64,000 nucleotides of DNA from Caballeronia insecticola. GTDB lineage: Bacteria; Pseudomonadota; Gammaproteobacteria; Burkholderiales; Burkholderiaceae. The position numbers were made by a program, and so were the translations under genes. Positions 48,036 through 57,454 of this stretch are shown here, one piece after another (within the stretch, counting starts at the first letter, position 1; the number at the start of each line of letters is the position of its first letter). The notes beneath the pieces were generated by a model. The model did no database searches, had not been told where the DNA came from, and saw only the letters and a list, made by a program, of their open reading frames with translations. Location: contig NC_021287.1 in NCBI RefSeq assembly GCF_000402035.1, positions 2,170,001-2,234,000 of the forward strand. The letters run 5' to 3'.

Positions 48036-51000
48036 ATGGCTTGGAACGCAAAGAGTCGCACTATCACGTTTGCCTGTGACGCGTTGCCCGAACTGGTCAG
48101 CCGTGGACACAAAGGCAAGGAATACCGTGAGCAGTTGCTCACGGTTCGCAGCATTCAGGGACGCGAAGCGGTTGGGGAACTCTTCGAATATTCCGTTCTT
48201 GCCGAAGTCGAAGACATTGACCTTTTGCTCAATCCCGCCAATGCAGCACAGATCGATTTGGGAAAGCTCCTCAACAAAGAGGGCTCGGTAGAAATCCAAG
48301 TCGATGGGATCGGTACATTTCGCCCCGGCCAGCAAGGCGAAACGGGCTATGCAAACATCGGCGCAGACATCCGCTACCTGAGCGGCAACATCAGAGAGGC
48401 GAGAATCCTATGCCGCGAGGATCGCGCGCCCCTCTATGAATTCGTGTTGCGCCCCGCCGTCTGGCGTGCTTCGCAGAATCAAAATTCCCGCATTTTTAGG
48501 GGCGTCTCGGTAACGGAGGTGCTTAGTGAACTCCTGCGCGATTACGGATTGATCGAGTGGCGTATCGGGGGACCTTCGAACAGCAGCAAACGCTACTATC
48601 CGGCGCGCGATTTCATTCGACAGGCATGGGAAAGCGATTGGAATTTCGCGCTGCGCTTGATGGAAGAATGGGGCCTGTTTTTCTGGTTCGAGCATCAAAA
48701 GCGCTCGCATACGCTGGTGATTTCCGACTCGCTCAGCGGCTTTCATCCTCATGGTGTTGCCTATGAAACGCTGCGCTATCACACGGGCGCGCGCATCGAC
48801 GAGGAGCACATCAGCGAACTGTCCGTGACCTACACCACGACAGCGGGCCACGTCACCGTCAATGACCATGACTACATGTCTCCGCGCTTGCAAAAGAGTA
48901 GCGCTGCGCTGCGTGAGGAGTATGTGGACGCGAGCGGCACCGGACACCAACGCATCGAAATCTACGCGCCCGCCGAATTTGCGCAGCCTAGCGCGATTGA
49001 TGAGAATGAGCAGCTCAAGGGCATTCAGCGCCTGAGAGAAGAGGGACAATATCTTGCGATGGTGAAACTTCAGGCGGTCCGCTGTACGGGACTGCGCGCA
49101 CACGGCAAGGGGCATTTGCGCGGGCTTCAGCCGGGTCGAACGTTCAAGCTGGTGGACTATCCGCAAGAGGCGGCGAACCGTGAATATATCGTGCTCGCTT
49201 GCAACCTCGAAATAAGCGAGGTCGGTACGTCTTCGGGGAAATGGCCCACCTACAAGGTTGATACCTCATTCGAGCTACAGCCCGCGACCGAGTACTACCG
49301 CCTGCCGCAAGTCACGCCACGGCCACATGTCGGCAATGAGTACGCCGTCATCGTCACGCCGAAACACCAGACGGACGGAAACTATGAATGGTGGGTCGAT
49401 GACAAGAACCGCGCGCTGATTCAATACGACTGGGACCGTCAGGCGAACTTTGACGGCTCGACTTCGATCTGGGTCCGGGTCGCCACGCAATGGCAAGGCA
49501 GTCAGATGGGCGTGGTTATGCCCGCACGCGCCGGACAAATGGTGATCGTCTCGCACGTACACGGCGACCCTGACCGGCCGTATATCTCCGCGTTCGTCGT
49601 TGACCGGTGGAATCTGCCGCCGTGGGAACTGCCCCGCAATGCCGCGATCAGTGGCACCCGAACGCAGAGTTTAGGCAATAGCTTTGCGTCGAATCACGTT
49701 GCTTTCGACGACACATTCGAGAGGATGCAGCCGCAACTCGCGAGCGATCACGACAAGTCGAGCTTGAGTCTCGGCTTTAACACGCGCATCGATGGTAACA
49801 AGGGAAGACAGGAGGCACGAGGATCGGGCTTTGAACTGAGAACGGACGGACACGGCGCGGCGCGCGCGGCTAAGGGTCTGCTGATAACGACCGAGGCACG
49901 CCCGAAGGCGCAAGGCCATGCGCTCGACATGGGCGAGACAGTAGCGCGGCTCACACAAGCGCGCGATATCCACGAAACGTTAGCCGGGACCGCACAGGGA
50001 CACGGCGCGCAATCCGGGCTCGACAAGCAGGCGGACGTGGCCAAGACGATCAAGGCCGCGAACGACGAGCTACGCGGGAACAACGCAGCAAAGGCCAACG
50101 CTGACACGTTCCCCGAGTTCACCGCGCCACATTTGACGCTATCGAGTCCAGCGGGCATTCAGAGCACGACGGCCGGCAGCACGCATGTAGCGAGCGGCGT
50201 AGACCTTGCTGTGACGAGCGGGCGCAATGTCAGCATCGCGGCGGCACTCTCGATGTTTGCGAGTGTGGCGAACACCATTGCGTTGTTCGTGCAAAAGGCG
50301 GGAATCGCGCTCACTGCGGCGGCGGGAAAAATTCGCATCGAGGCGCAGAGCGATAGCGTGCAAATCATCTCGCACAAAGACGGCGACATCATCAGCCAGG
50401 ACGGCTGGCTCAATCTGACCGCCGCGAAGGGAATACGCCTGCACGGCGGCGGGACTTTGTTAGAAATCAGTCCGCAAGGCGTGCTCGGCTTTACGAACGG
50501 CGACTTCCTGATTCATGCGGCAAGTCACGCGACTGACGCGCCACAGGAGAAGCCGGTCAAGCTGCCGATGACGGATATTAAGGACGCGAAGATCGCGGAG
50601 TCGTTCGTGCTGGTCGATAACCGCTCAGGGCTGCGCATTGCGAATCAACCCTACCGCATTACGCTGGAGGACGGGCAGGTTATCAAAGGCAAGACCGACG
50701 ACGCCGGGGAAATGGCATTAGTACTTGCCAACACAATGCAGCCCGCCACAGTGGAAGTGCTGCATAACGATGGCACGGACAACCCTACTGCGATCTTATC
50801 GGCGATGCTTACGCAATCTGCCGATCAAGGTACGCCGCCGGTCATCGTCGCTGATAAGAAAACGAGCCGTGTAGGTAATCGCGATCTTCAACTTAACGAC
50901 ACCTCGCCTGCATCGTCAGGCCGTGACATTTTCTATGCACTGTGCCAGCCGTATAACTGGGGAATGCGCTATAGCGTGAAGGACAGCAAAGAACCGAAAC

Positions 51001-52010
51001 GACTCGCGTTCCCGGTGGCGCAGCAATATACAATCGACCTTGCAACCGTGCTGATTGAGAAAGTGAAATGGGGTGCGAACTATTTTGGTAAGGGGACACC
51101 CGAAATTACTATTGATCGGTTTCCGCTCGGAAAAGACAATGCCAGAAACATTGCTCGGAGACTTTCTCCGGTCATAACAATGGCGCTCACTTCCTCGGAC
51201 GGGGGCACATATGCCCTTCCTGTCGAAGCTATACCAGCCGTCATCGTGACGGACACGGCACTAATAGGCGGCGCAAAGGGAGCATTTGATGGCAACAGTT
51301 GGAGCCTTTCTATCAATACGGAAGCGTTGCGCGTTCTTTTTCAATCGTGCGACATTAAAGAACAACGGCAGCGCGAGACATTTGTCACGTCAAACTTACG
51401 AGATTTTGTCGATACAATTTTTCATGAAACGCGGCACTGCCAACAATATTTTTGGATTTATGCGGTAGCGCAGCAGATGACCACGATGTTTCCTGATACT
51501 CCCAACATCGCAGCCTGGCCCGGCGTGGTGACGCAACGAAACGATGGGGCTAAAGTTGCGGCTATCGCCGCCCATCAGCCCATCCCTAACGACAGTCTAA
51601 GTCTTGCTGGTATAAAGCAAATGGCGGCAGGAATGTACGTATGGAACCTAAGCGTATGGAGGCAGAACGCTAGCACCATAGGAAACGCATGGTATCCGTC
51701 TTTCGCGCCGGATGCTTCGGCGCTCGCTGATGAATATAACCGCGCCTATAAGCAGGCAAAAGAAATTCTTAAAGACGTTGGAGCAGGAGGAGCCTCAATT
51801 GATATTGACGATATGGTGGCAGACGCTGGTGGGGAAGGCTACGCTTCGCGCCCTTGGGAAAACGACGCCTTCTTCTGTGGTGAAATCGCGGGGGAATACT
51901 GGAGCCATGATCATGCGCCGGATGGCTTGGTTGGTAATCAGTGCAGCCGCCAGTATGCACTCGCCCATAACGGTCGCGAGCGAAACCGCGCTGCCGCTAA
52001 CGGAGCCTGA
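48036..52010 (+). CDS. Evolved VgrG (T6SS spike) with C-terminal putative zinc-metallopeptidase effector domain
   Basis: A 1324-residue spike protein. Residues 1-525 form the gp27/gp5-like VgrG core (HVHGDPDRPYISAFVVDRWN marks the OB-fold region); about 690-835 match the DUF2345 beta-helix extension; about 850-920 are transthyretin-like (GLRIANQPYRITLEDGQ, TDDAGEMALVL). The remaining 370 residues are a cargo domain I do not recognise, with HETRH at 1130-1134, the HExxH zinc-peptidase motif, and the later segment PWENDAFFCGEIAGEYW. GC content of the cargo part is lower than that of the core. Probable immunity gene overlaps the 3' end. No other T6SS components are in the window, so it must use a system encoded elsewhere. 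Confidence 0.88.
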   Translation: MAWNAKSRTITFACDALPELVSRGHKGKEYREQLLTVRSIQGREAVGELFEYSVLAEVEDIDLLLNPANAAQIDLGKLLNKEGSVEIQVDGIGTFRPGQQGETGYANIGADIRYLSGNIREARILCREDRAPLYEFVLRPAVWRASQNQNSRIFRGVSVTEVLSELLRDYGLIEWRIGGPSNSSKRYYPARDFIRQAWESDWNFALRLMEEWGLFFWFEHQKRSHTLVISDSLSGFHPHGVAYETLRYHTGARIDEEHISELSVTYTTTAGHVTVNDHDYMSPRLQKSSAALREEYVDASGTGHQRIEIYAPAEFAQPSAIDENEQLKGIQRLREEGQYLAMVKLQAVRCTGLRAHGKGHLRGLQPGRTFKLVDYPQEAANREYIVLACNLEISEVGTSSGKWPTYKVDTSFELQPATEYYRLPQVTPRPHVGNEYAVIVTPKHQTDGNYEWWVDDKNRALIQYDWDRQANFDGSTSIWVRVATQWQGSQMGVVMPARAGQMVIVSHVHGDPDRPYISAFVVDRWNLPPWELPRNAAISGTRTQSLGNSFASNHVAFDDTFERMQPQLASDHDKSSLSLGFNTRIDGNKGRQEARGSGFELRTDGHGAARAAKGLLITTEARPKAQGHALDMGETVARLTQARDIHETLAGTAQGHGAQSGLDKQADVAKTIKAANDELRGNNAAKANADTFPEFTAPHLTLSSPAGIQSTTAGSTHVASGVDLAVTSGRNVSIAAALSMFASVANTIALFVQKAGIALTAAAGKIRIEAQSDSVQIISHKDGDIISQDGWLNLTAAKGIRLHGGGTLLEISPQGVLGFTNGDFLIHAASHATDAPQEKPVKLPMTDIKDAKIAESFVLVDNRSGLRIANQPYRITLEDGQVIKGKTDDAGEMALVLANTMQPATVEVLHNDGTDNPTAILSAMLTQSADQGTPPVIVADKKTSRVGNRDLQLNDTSPASSGRDIFYALCQPYNWGMRYSVKDSKEPKRLAFPVAQQYTIDLATVLIEKVKWGANYFGKGTPEITIDRFPLGKDNARNIARRLSPVITMALTSSDGGTYALPVEAIPAVIVTDTALIGGAKGAFDGNSWSLSINTEALRVLFQSCDIKEQRQRETFVTSNLRDFVDTIFHETRHCQQYFWIYAVAQQMTTMFPDTPNIAAWPGVVTQRNDGAKVAAIAAHQPIPNDSLSLAGIKQMAAGMYVWNLSVWRQNASTIGNAWYPSFAPDASALADEYNRAYKQAKEILKDVGAGGASIDIDDMVADAGGEGYASRPWENDAFFCGEIAGEYWSHDHAPDGLVGNQCSRQYALAHNGRERNRAAANGA

Positions 52011-52902
52011 GACGATGACCGATAACTCCAGAATCGGCCGGCCCGCGCAACGCGATCTAACCGATAAACAGCGCGATCAGATTTTCCGCGTAACAAATAT
52101 CGGCCTGAAGTGGATCGCCGGAACCATGAGTATGGACGAAGTGCAGAATGAGCTAGGGAAGAAGGCTCCACTTCTTCCAGGCGATCTGCAATCGTATATC
52201 TATGGATTCGATGGCTTTGGTGCCGCGTTCGACATTGAGACGAAGTGGGATCTTCAAAAACATCACATATCAAGGCGATTCTCATTGGACGTAGAAGACT
52301 GGATTACGTCCAATATTCCGCGTGAGACGTTTGAACAAAATCTTGGCCTGCATCGCGTACAGAGAGGGGAATTGATTGACGGGGTTAGGAAAGAGGTATT
52401 GAATTATTTTAATCGGCCTATTCTTCCGACGGCTTTTCCTAACAGGGTGGGCCTCAATCTACGCCTGCCCTTGCCGGACGACTTGCCTTTTGATGTCTAC
52501 GTCAACCTACAATACCAGCGCGCTCTTGATAAGCCCGAACGATCGACGTTTGAAAACACCGCCGATTTTCGTTCGCTTGAAATAGAACGCTCTTATCTTA
52601 CGCCCGAAGAACTCCAGCAGCGCAACGACGCCAAGCGCCAGAAATACGGCTATATGGGCCTATGCACAGGCATGATTTGCCCGGAAACGGGCTATTGGGA
52701 AGCATGGGGGGCTAACGGCCCGCTCGACGTTGAGCTGATGAAAGCAGGCGAGCGCTACCCCACGGCCCGTAACAACCTGCAAACGGTCAAAGCAGGCGGC
52801 CCTTACGCGGTTGATGCGCGTTACTTCTGGCTCTGCTCCACAGAGCAGGAGGATTTAGCGGGAGCGCGCATGGTGCCGTTGCGTAGAGCGCAAAACGGTT
52901 AG
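51907..52902 (+). CDS. Probable immunity protein for the VgrG effector domain
   Basis: A 331-residue protein, not matched to a named family. With the start at 51907 it has a signal peptide-like N-terminus (MRRMAWLVISAAASMHSPIT) and overlaps vgrG by 104 bases; ATG 52015, five bases after the vgrG stop with GGAG upstream, is an alternative giving a cytoplasmic form. The C-terminal half contains a Cys/Trp/Tyr-rich block (KYGYMGLCTGMICPETGYWE) repeated almost exactly in a second copy downstream. Coupling to the effector gene and duplication with the effector tail support an immunity role by inference. Confidence 0.65.
   Translation: MIMRRMAWLVISAAASMHSPITVASETALPLTEPETMTDNSRIGRPAQRDLTDKQRDQIFRVTNIGLKWIAGTMSMDEVQNELGKKAPLLPGDLQSYIYGFDGFGAAFDIETKWDLQKHHISRRFSLDVEDWITSNIPRETFEQNLGLHRVQRGELIDGVRKEVLNYFNRPILPTAFPNRVGLNLRLPLPDDLPFDVYVNLQYQRALDKPERSTFENTADFRSLEIERSYLTPEELQQRNDAKRQKYGYMGLCTGMICPETGYWEAWGANGPLDVELMKAGERYPTARNNLQTVKAGGPYAVDARYFWLCSTEQEDLAGARMVPLRRAQNG
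52594..52770 (+). repeat. Near-identical direct repeat, copy 1 (immunity gene 3' part)
   Basis: This segment matches 54162-54338 almost base for base, whereas flanking parts of the two immunity copies are far more diverged. Confidence 0.85.
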
Positions 52903-52952
52903 ATTACGAGCGCGATATGTGGACCCGTAACCGCTCTGTTGAGTGCTGCGGG

Positions 52953-53129
52953 TTAGTGTTGCGGTTGCATGAGACGTTGAACAGGATTGGTGTCGGTCGT
53001 GCGCTCAGGCAGTTGCACGCCGCCGCCATGCCCGCCTGTATCGCTGACCGAGTTGTGATCGTCTTCGATGTTCACCAAGGTACAGGCGTTTAGCACGCAC
53101 GAAAAGACGATCAATAGATAAGTACGCAT
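52953..53129 (-). CDS. Small lipoprotein of unknown function
   Basis: A 58-residue predicted lipoprotein: hydrophobic signal MRTYLLIVFSCVLNAC with lipobox LNAC, then VNIEDDHNSVSDTGGHGGGV. GAGG stands eight bases before ATG 53129. It lies between the two effector-immunity copies and on the opposite strand, so it may have been carried along with the island. Confidence 0.6.
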   Translation of the reverse strand: MRTYLLIVFSCVLNACTLVNIEDDHNSVSDTGGHGGGVQLPERTTDTNPVQRLMQPQH

Positions 53130-53189
53130 CGCTACATCCTCGCTACAACTTATAAGCCAGCAAGTCATCGAACAACGCAACGCCTGAAA

Positions 53190-53590
53190 AGTTCAGCGCA
53201 TAGGTTCGTAGAATTTAACGCGTCAAGAACGGCAAAATGGTATCCAGTCCCTATCGCGACAACAGACGCGGAATTGTCAGAAGAGTATCAAGCAGCGCTT
53301 GAGCAAGCCACAGAGGTTTTAAGCAATGTCGGAGCAGGAGGAACGCAAATTGATGTGGAAGGCATGGTGTATGGGACTAAAAATGACCGCTATACGGGGA
53401 ACCTTGGGAAAACGATGCGTTCTACTGCGGCGAAAATGCGGGAGAGTATTGGATATCCGGCGAAGCACCTGCCGATATGTCTGATAACCAGTGTAGCCGC
53501 GCTTACGCATTCGCTTATCACTTGCGCACAAGCATCGCCGCCACCAACGTGGGGAACACTGGAAGCGGAGCCGTTCGACGTGGAGAATAA
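53190..53590 (+). pseudogene. Orphan second copy of the VgrG effector tail, frameshifted
   Basis: The frame reads EFNASRTAKWYPVP, then LSEEYQAALEQATEVLSNVG, matching WRQNASTIGNAWYPSF and LADEYNRAYKQAKEILKDVG of the intact VgrG. A one-base loss in a G run near 53396-53399 moves the match to another frame, where PWENDAFYCGENAGEYW and DNQCSRAYAFAY continue it to a stop at 53590. No VgrG core precedes it. It is the last 120 or so residues of a related effector, without the HETRH part. Confidence 0.8.
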
Positions 53591-54470
53591 CAAGCTGACC
53601 TATAGAATCATTCAACACAACATGTCGCCCGAAAGTCGTGCTCGATTGATCGCCCTTGCAAAGCTCGGGACGCTATGGGTCGCGAGAAAGATTAACTTGG
53701 AAGACGTTGAGGCGCGCTATGGTAAGCCTAAACTAATCGAAATACCTAACGATGATGAAAAAGCGTATCTCTTTAGCAACCCGGACTAAGGTGTTTTTTT
53801 CAATTGGAATCTGAAACGTGAGAGTGCAAGGCAAGAAGATAGTAGGACACTCGAAATCACGCTGCATGTCGATGTTCGAGTCAATATCGACCGGGACGAA
53901 CTAAAGGATGCACTTGGTCTTCATCGAACAAAGGCCGGCGGACTGTTTGACGGGGTGCCTAAAGAGACTTTGGAATATTATATTTATGCGCCGCATCTGG
54001 GGCGTGATCTTGATGACGTGCGTTTGAATTACCGTCTGCCCCTGCCGGAATATTCGGAATTCGACGTCTATGCGAGTTTTAACTACAAACGCCTTCCCGA
54101 ACAGATAGGTTCGACCGAAGAGAACACGCAGAACTTTCGCGCACTCAAAATATCGCGTTGGTATCTTACGCCCGAAGAGCTCCAGCAGCGCAACGACGCC
54201 AAGCGGCAGAAATACGGCTACATGGGCCTATGCACAGGCATGATTTGCCCGGAAACGGGCTATTGGGAAGCATGGGGGCCTAACGGCCCGCTCGACGTTG
54301 AACTGATGAGAGCAGGAACGCGCTACCCCACGGCTCGAATGTCCCTACAAACGTTCAAAGCAACCAGCATCTACGCAGTCGATGCCACTTACTTCTGGCT
54401 CTGCTCGACCGATCAAGAAGACCCCGCAACAAAACGCATGGTGCCGTTGCCTAGACTTCAAAACGGTTAA
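53436..54470 (+). pseudogene. Second copy of the immunity gene, interrupted by an in-frame stop
   Basis: The frame is continuous from about 53436 to 54470 except for TAA at 53787-53789 after YLFSNPD. The part before matches the first immunity protein (ARLIALAKLGTLWVARKINL against the N-terminal region) and the part after matches strongly (GLHRTKAGGLFDGVPKE, KYGYMGLCTGMICPETGYWE). A shorter frame starting at 53955 could still be translated, giving about 171 residues of the conserved C-terminal part. Confidence 0.75.
54162..54338 (+). repeat. Near-identical direct repeat, copy 2
   Basis: Counterpart of 52594-52770. The 3' flanks also agree: both copies are followed by a CGCGATA...TAACCGCTCTGTT...GTGCT sequence, so the duplication extended beyond the stop codons. 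Confidence 0.85.
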
Positions 54471-54813
54471 CTTGCTGCCGCGATACGCGAACCTCTAACC
54501 GCTCTGTTCGGTGCTCCGTGGCGATGCATCGCGGGGCGGCATTTCTGTCTGTGTACGTTCGGCCATGACGAACCGCCGCCCTAAGCGCAAAGTCGGAAGT
54601 CGGGCGCAACGTCAGAAACGGGCAGCTTCACATCGTCAATCGGCATGGCGCACGGGCACTCGGCGAAATTGACCGTATGTTCATATGTGAGCAGAACCTT
54701 GCCCGACGTCCCGACGCGCCCCCATTCTGCGTCGCCCCACACGCATGCGGTAGCATGGCAGCTTCACATTTTTTCCGCGCCCGCTTGCTTCACGCGAGCG
54801 GACGCGCCGCACG
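54471..54813. other. Intergenic boundary of the T6SS island and LPS genes
   Basis: No gene can be supported. The first 50 bases belong to the duplicated unit; GC rises to the chromosomal level toward the glycosyltransferase gene. Confidence 0.5.
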
Positions 54814-56070
54814 GTGTCCACTGCCGCTCAACTTCCGCGAACCGCACCCGTCGCTTCGGCGCCGCGTGACGGCGATCGCATCCCCGTTCTCTTTCACATC
54901 GTCGATTTCGGCGATGGCGGCATCGAATCGTCGCTGATTCAGTGGCTGCGCATCTTCGATCGCGCGCGCTTTGTCGTGACGCTTTCGGTCATGCATCCGT
55001 CGCCCGCGTTTCATAACCGCTTTCGCGCGCTCATCCCGAACGATGTCGAGATCGAAATTCTCGCGGACAAAGCCTGGCTCAATTACTTCCAGTCGCGCCG
55101 CTATGTGAATCGACTGAGCAAGCTCGGCCGCGTCGCGCGCGACGTGTTCAACACGCTCGCCGTGCGTCCCTATGTGAAGCGGCGCGTCGCGGAACTCGCG
55201 CGCAGGCACGCGCTGATCGTCGATTACGACATGTCGCTGCGCCGTCTCGCAGGCCGCTTCGGCCCCGCGTGGCTCGGCGTGAATCACTTCAGCTTCGATG
55301 CGCGCCTCGCCCATCGCGCGCGCAAGAAGCGGCGTCTGACCGCGCAGTTCGCGCGCTACGACGGCGTCGCGGCGCTCAACGAACACATGGCCGAGGAAGC
55401 GCGCAAGATGTTCGGCGACGCGCTCAAGCGTCTGTTCGTGCTGCCCAATGCCATCGACATCGACCGCATCCGGGACAACGCGAGCGCGCAGGAAACGCCG
55501 CCATGCGACGCGCCTTATATCGTGTCGGTCGCGCGGCTCGACGAAATTCAGAAGGACCATCGCACGCTGTTGCGCGCCTTTGCCGAACTCGTGCGCGTCG
55601 GGCAGATCGAGGAGCATCTCGTGATCGTCGGCGATGGCGCGTTTCGCGGCGAACTCGAAGCGCTCGCGAAGGAGTTCGGCATCGCCGCGCGCGTGCATTT
55701 CGCGGGCTATCGCAACAATCCGCATGCGCTCGTCGCGGGCGCACGGCTGCAGGTGCTGAGTTCGCGCTACGAAGGTATGCCGATGGTGCTGCTCGAAGCG
55801 CTCGCGCTCGGCAAGCCGGTCATCGCAAGCGACTGTCCGACCGGCCCGCGCGAAATTCTCGGCGACGGCCGCTTCGGCATTCTGTTCGACGTCGGCGCGG
55901 CCGATCAGCTCGCCATTGCGTTGCGCCGCGTGCTCACCGACGAATCGCTGCACAAGCATATGTCGGCGCGGGCGCTGGAACGCGCGGGGGAATATGGCAT
56001 CGCCGCGAGCAACGAGCGCTTCGCGCGCTGTGCGGCAGCGTTGCTCGAAGCCGAAGCGTTCGCCGGATAA
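54814..56070 (+). CDS. Family 4 glycosyltransferase
   Basis: A 418-residue GT-B fold enzyme. The N-terminal acceptor domain begins VLFHIVDFGDGGIESSLIQW; the donor domain has ARLDEIQKDHRTLLRAFAEL and the nucleotide-sugar motif SSRYEGMPMVLLEALALGKP. It starts with GTG 54814. The position convergent to waaA and next to other lipopolysaccharide genes suggests a core or capsule sugar transferase; the donor sugar is unknown. Confidence 0.87.
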   Translation: MSTAAQLPRTAPVASAPRDGDRIPVLFHIVDFGDGGIESSLIQWLRIFDRARFVVTLSVMHPSPAFHNRFRALIPNDVEIEILADKAWLNYFQSRRYVNRLSKLGRVARDVFNTLAVRPYVKRRVAELARRHALIVDYDMSLRRLAGRFGPAWLGVNHFSFDARLAHRARKKRRLTAQFARYDGVAALNEHMAEEARKMFGDALKRLFVLPNAIDIDRIRDNASAQETPPCDAPYIVSVARLDEIQKDHRTLLRAFAELVRVGQIEEHLVIVGDGAFRGELEALAKEFGIAARVHFAGYRNNPHALVAGARLQVLSSRYEGMPMVLLEALALGKPVIASDCPTGPREILGDGRFGILFDVGAADQLAIALRRVLTDESLHKHMSARALERAGEYGIAASNERFARCAAALLEAEAFAG

Positions 56071-56072
56071 CG

Positions 56073-57422
56073 CTAGTCGGACAAAGCGGACGGCTGCTTC
56101 GCCGCTTCGCTTTCTTCCAGCAAGGCGCTCAGCACGCTCACGGTGCGCGCCGTCGCGCCGCGATGCGCCGCCGCGAACGCCGAAGCCGCCGCGCTCATCG
56201 AAAGGCGTCGGGTCTTGTCGGTGAAGATTTCGCGCAGGCCGCGCGCCAGTTCCTGCGGATCCTGCACGCGCAGCGCGGCACCGGCGGCGATCGCATCGTT
56301 GGTCGCCTGCGTGAAATTGAAGGTGTGCGGTCCGATCAGCACCGGCACGCCCGCCGCGCACGCCTCGATCAGATTCTGCCCGCCGAGCGGCAACAAGCTC
56401 CCGCCGATGAACGCCAGATCCGCCGCCGCGTAGTACGCGCCGAGTTCGCCCATCGAATCGCCGAGCAGAACCTGCACGCTCGCCGGCAGCGGCTCCGGCA
56501 CGTCCGCGCCCGAGCCCGCCGCAACCGGCTTGGGCGCCCAGACGGAGCGGCGCGCGCTCGTCAGCCCGAGACTTGCGATCAGCGCCGACACTTCATCGAA
56601 ACGTTGCGGATGGCGCGGCACCAGAATCAGCAACGCATGGGGCACGTTGAGCGCGGCGAACGCGCGCAGCACCAGCGTTTCCTCGCCTTCGCGCGTGCTC
56701 GCCGCAACCCACACGGGCCGCTCGCCGATCGCCGCGCGCCACGCATGACCGCGCGCGACCAGTTCGGGCGGCGCGCTCATGTCGAACTTCAGATTGCCGA
56801 GCACCGCGACGTTGCGCGCGCCGAGCGCGGACAGCCGCTCGGCGTCGGACGGCGTCTGCGCGAGCACGCGCGTGAAGCCGCCGAACACTTCGCGCACCGC
56901 GCGGCCGAAACGCGCCGCCCGCCGGAACGAGCGCGCCGACATGCGCGCGTTGGTCAGCACGAGCGGCACATCGGCGCGTTTGCATTCGTCGATGAGCGTC
57001 GGCCAGACTTCCGTCTCCATCACGATGCCGAGCGACGGCCGCCACGCGCGCAGAAAACGCCGCACGAGAATCGGCAGATCGTAGGGAAGATACGCGCGCA
57101 GCACGCGATCGCCGAACAGTTCGATGCCGGTTGCGCGGCCGCTCGGCGTCATGTGCGTGAGCAGGATGCGCGCTTCGGGATGCGCCTTCTGCAACGCGAG
57201 GATCAGCGGCTGCGCGGCACGCGTCTCGCCGACCGACACCGCATGCACCCAGATGAGCGGCGCGAGATCGCCGGCGCTTCTTGCGCCTCGCGCCGGAATG
57301 CCGCCGAAGCGCTCGCCGATATGCTCGCGATAGCCGCGCTCCTTGCGCGAGCGGATGAACAGCCGCAGCACCGCGAGCGGCGCGACGATCCACCAGAGCG
57401 CGCGATAGACGACCCTCAGCAC
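56073..57422 (-). CDS. waaA: 3-deoxy-D-manno-octulosonic acid (Kdo) transferase
   Basis: A 449-residue inner-membrane-associated GT30 enzyme that adds Kdo to lipid IVA. Features are the N-terminal membrane anchor VVYRALWWIVAPLAVLRLF, HAVSVGETRAAQPLI, and the GGSLLPLGGQNLIEACAAG motif of the nucleotide-sugar domain. GTG 57422 is chosen since it yields the family N-terminus (M)LRVVYRALWW; the ribosome-binding site is weak. It lies 32 bases after the Kdo hydroxylase gene. Confidence 0.95.
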   Translation of the reverse strand: MLRVVYRALWWIVAPLAVLRLFIRSRKERGYREHIGERFGGIPARGARSAGDLAPLIWVHAVSVGETRAAQPLILALQKAHPEARILLTHMTPSGRATGIELFGDRVLRAYLPYDLPILVRRFLRAWRPSLGIVMETEVWPTLIDECKRADVPLVLTNARMSARSFRRAARFGRAVREVFGGFTRVLAQTPSDAERLSALGARNVAVLGNLKFDMSAPPELVARGHAWRAAIGERPVWVAASTREGEETLVLRAFAALNVPHALLILVPRHPQRFDEVSALIASLGLTSARRSVWAPKPVAAGSGADVPEPLPASVQVLLGDSMGELGAYYAAADLAFIGGSLLPLGGQNLIEACAAGVPVLIGPHTFNFTQATNDAIAAGAALRVQDPQELARGLREIFTDKTRRLSMSAAASAFAAAHRGATARTVSVLSALLEESEAAKQPSALSD

Positions 57423-57454
57423 GGCGGCCGATGCGCTCGGGGCAGCGGCGCCGC

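Noticed and set aside
54645..54869. A 74-residue frame before the GT4 gene
   Set aside because: It runs into the glycosyltransferase gene in another frame and has no supporting motif.
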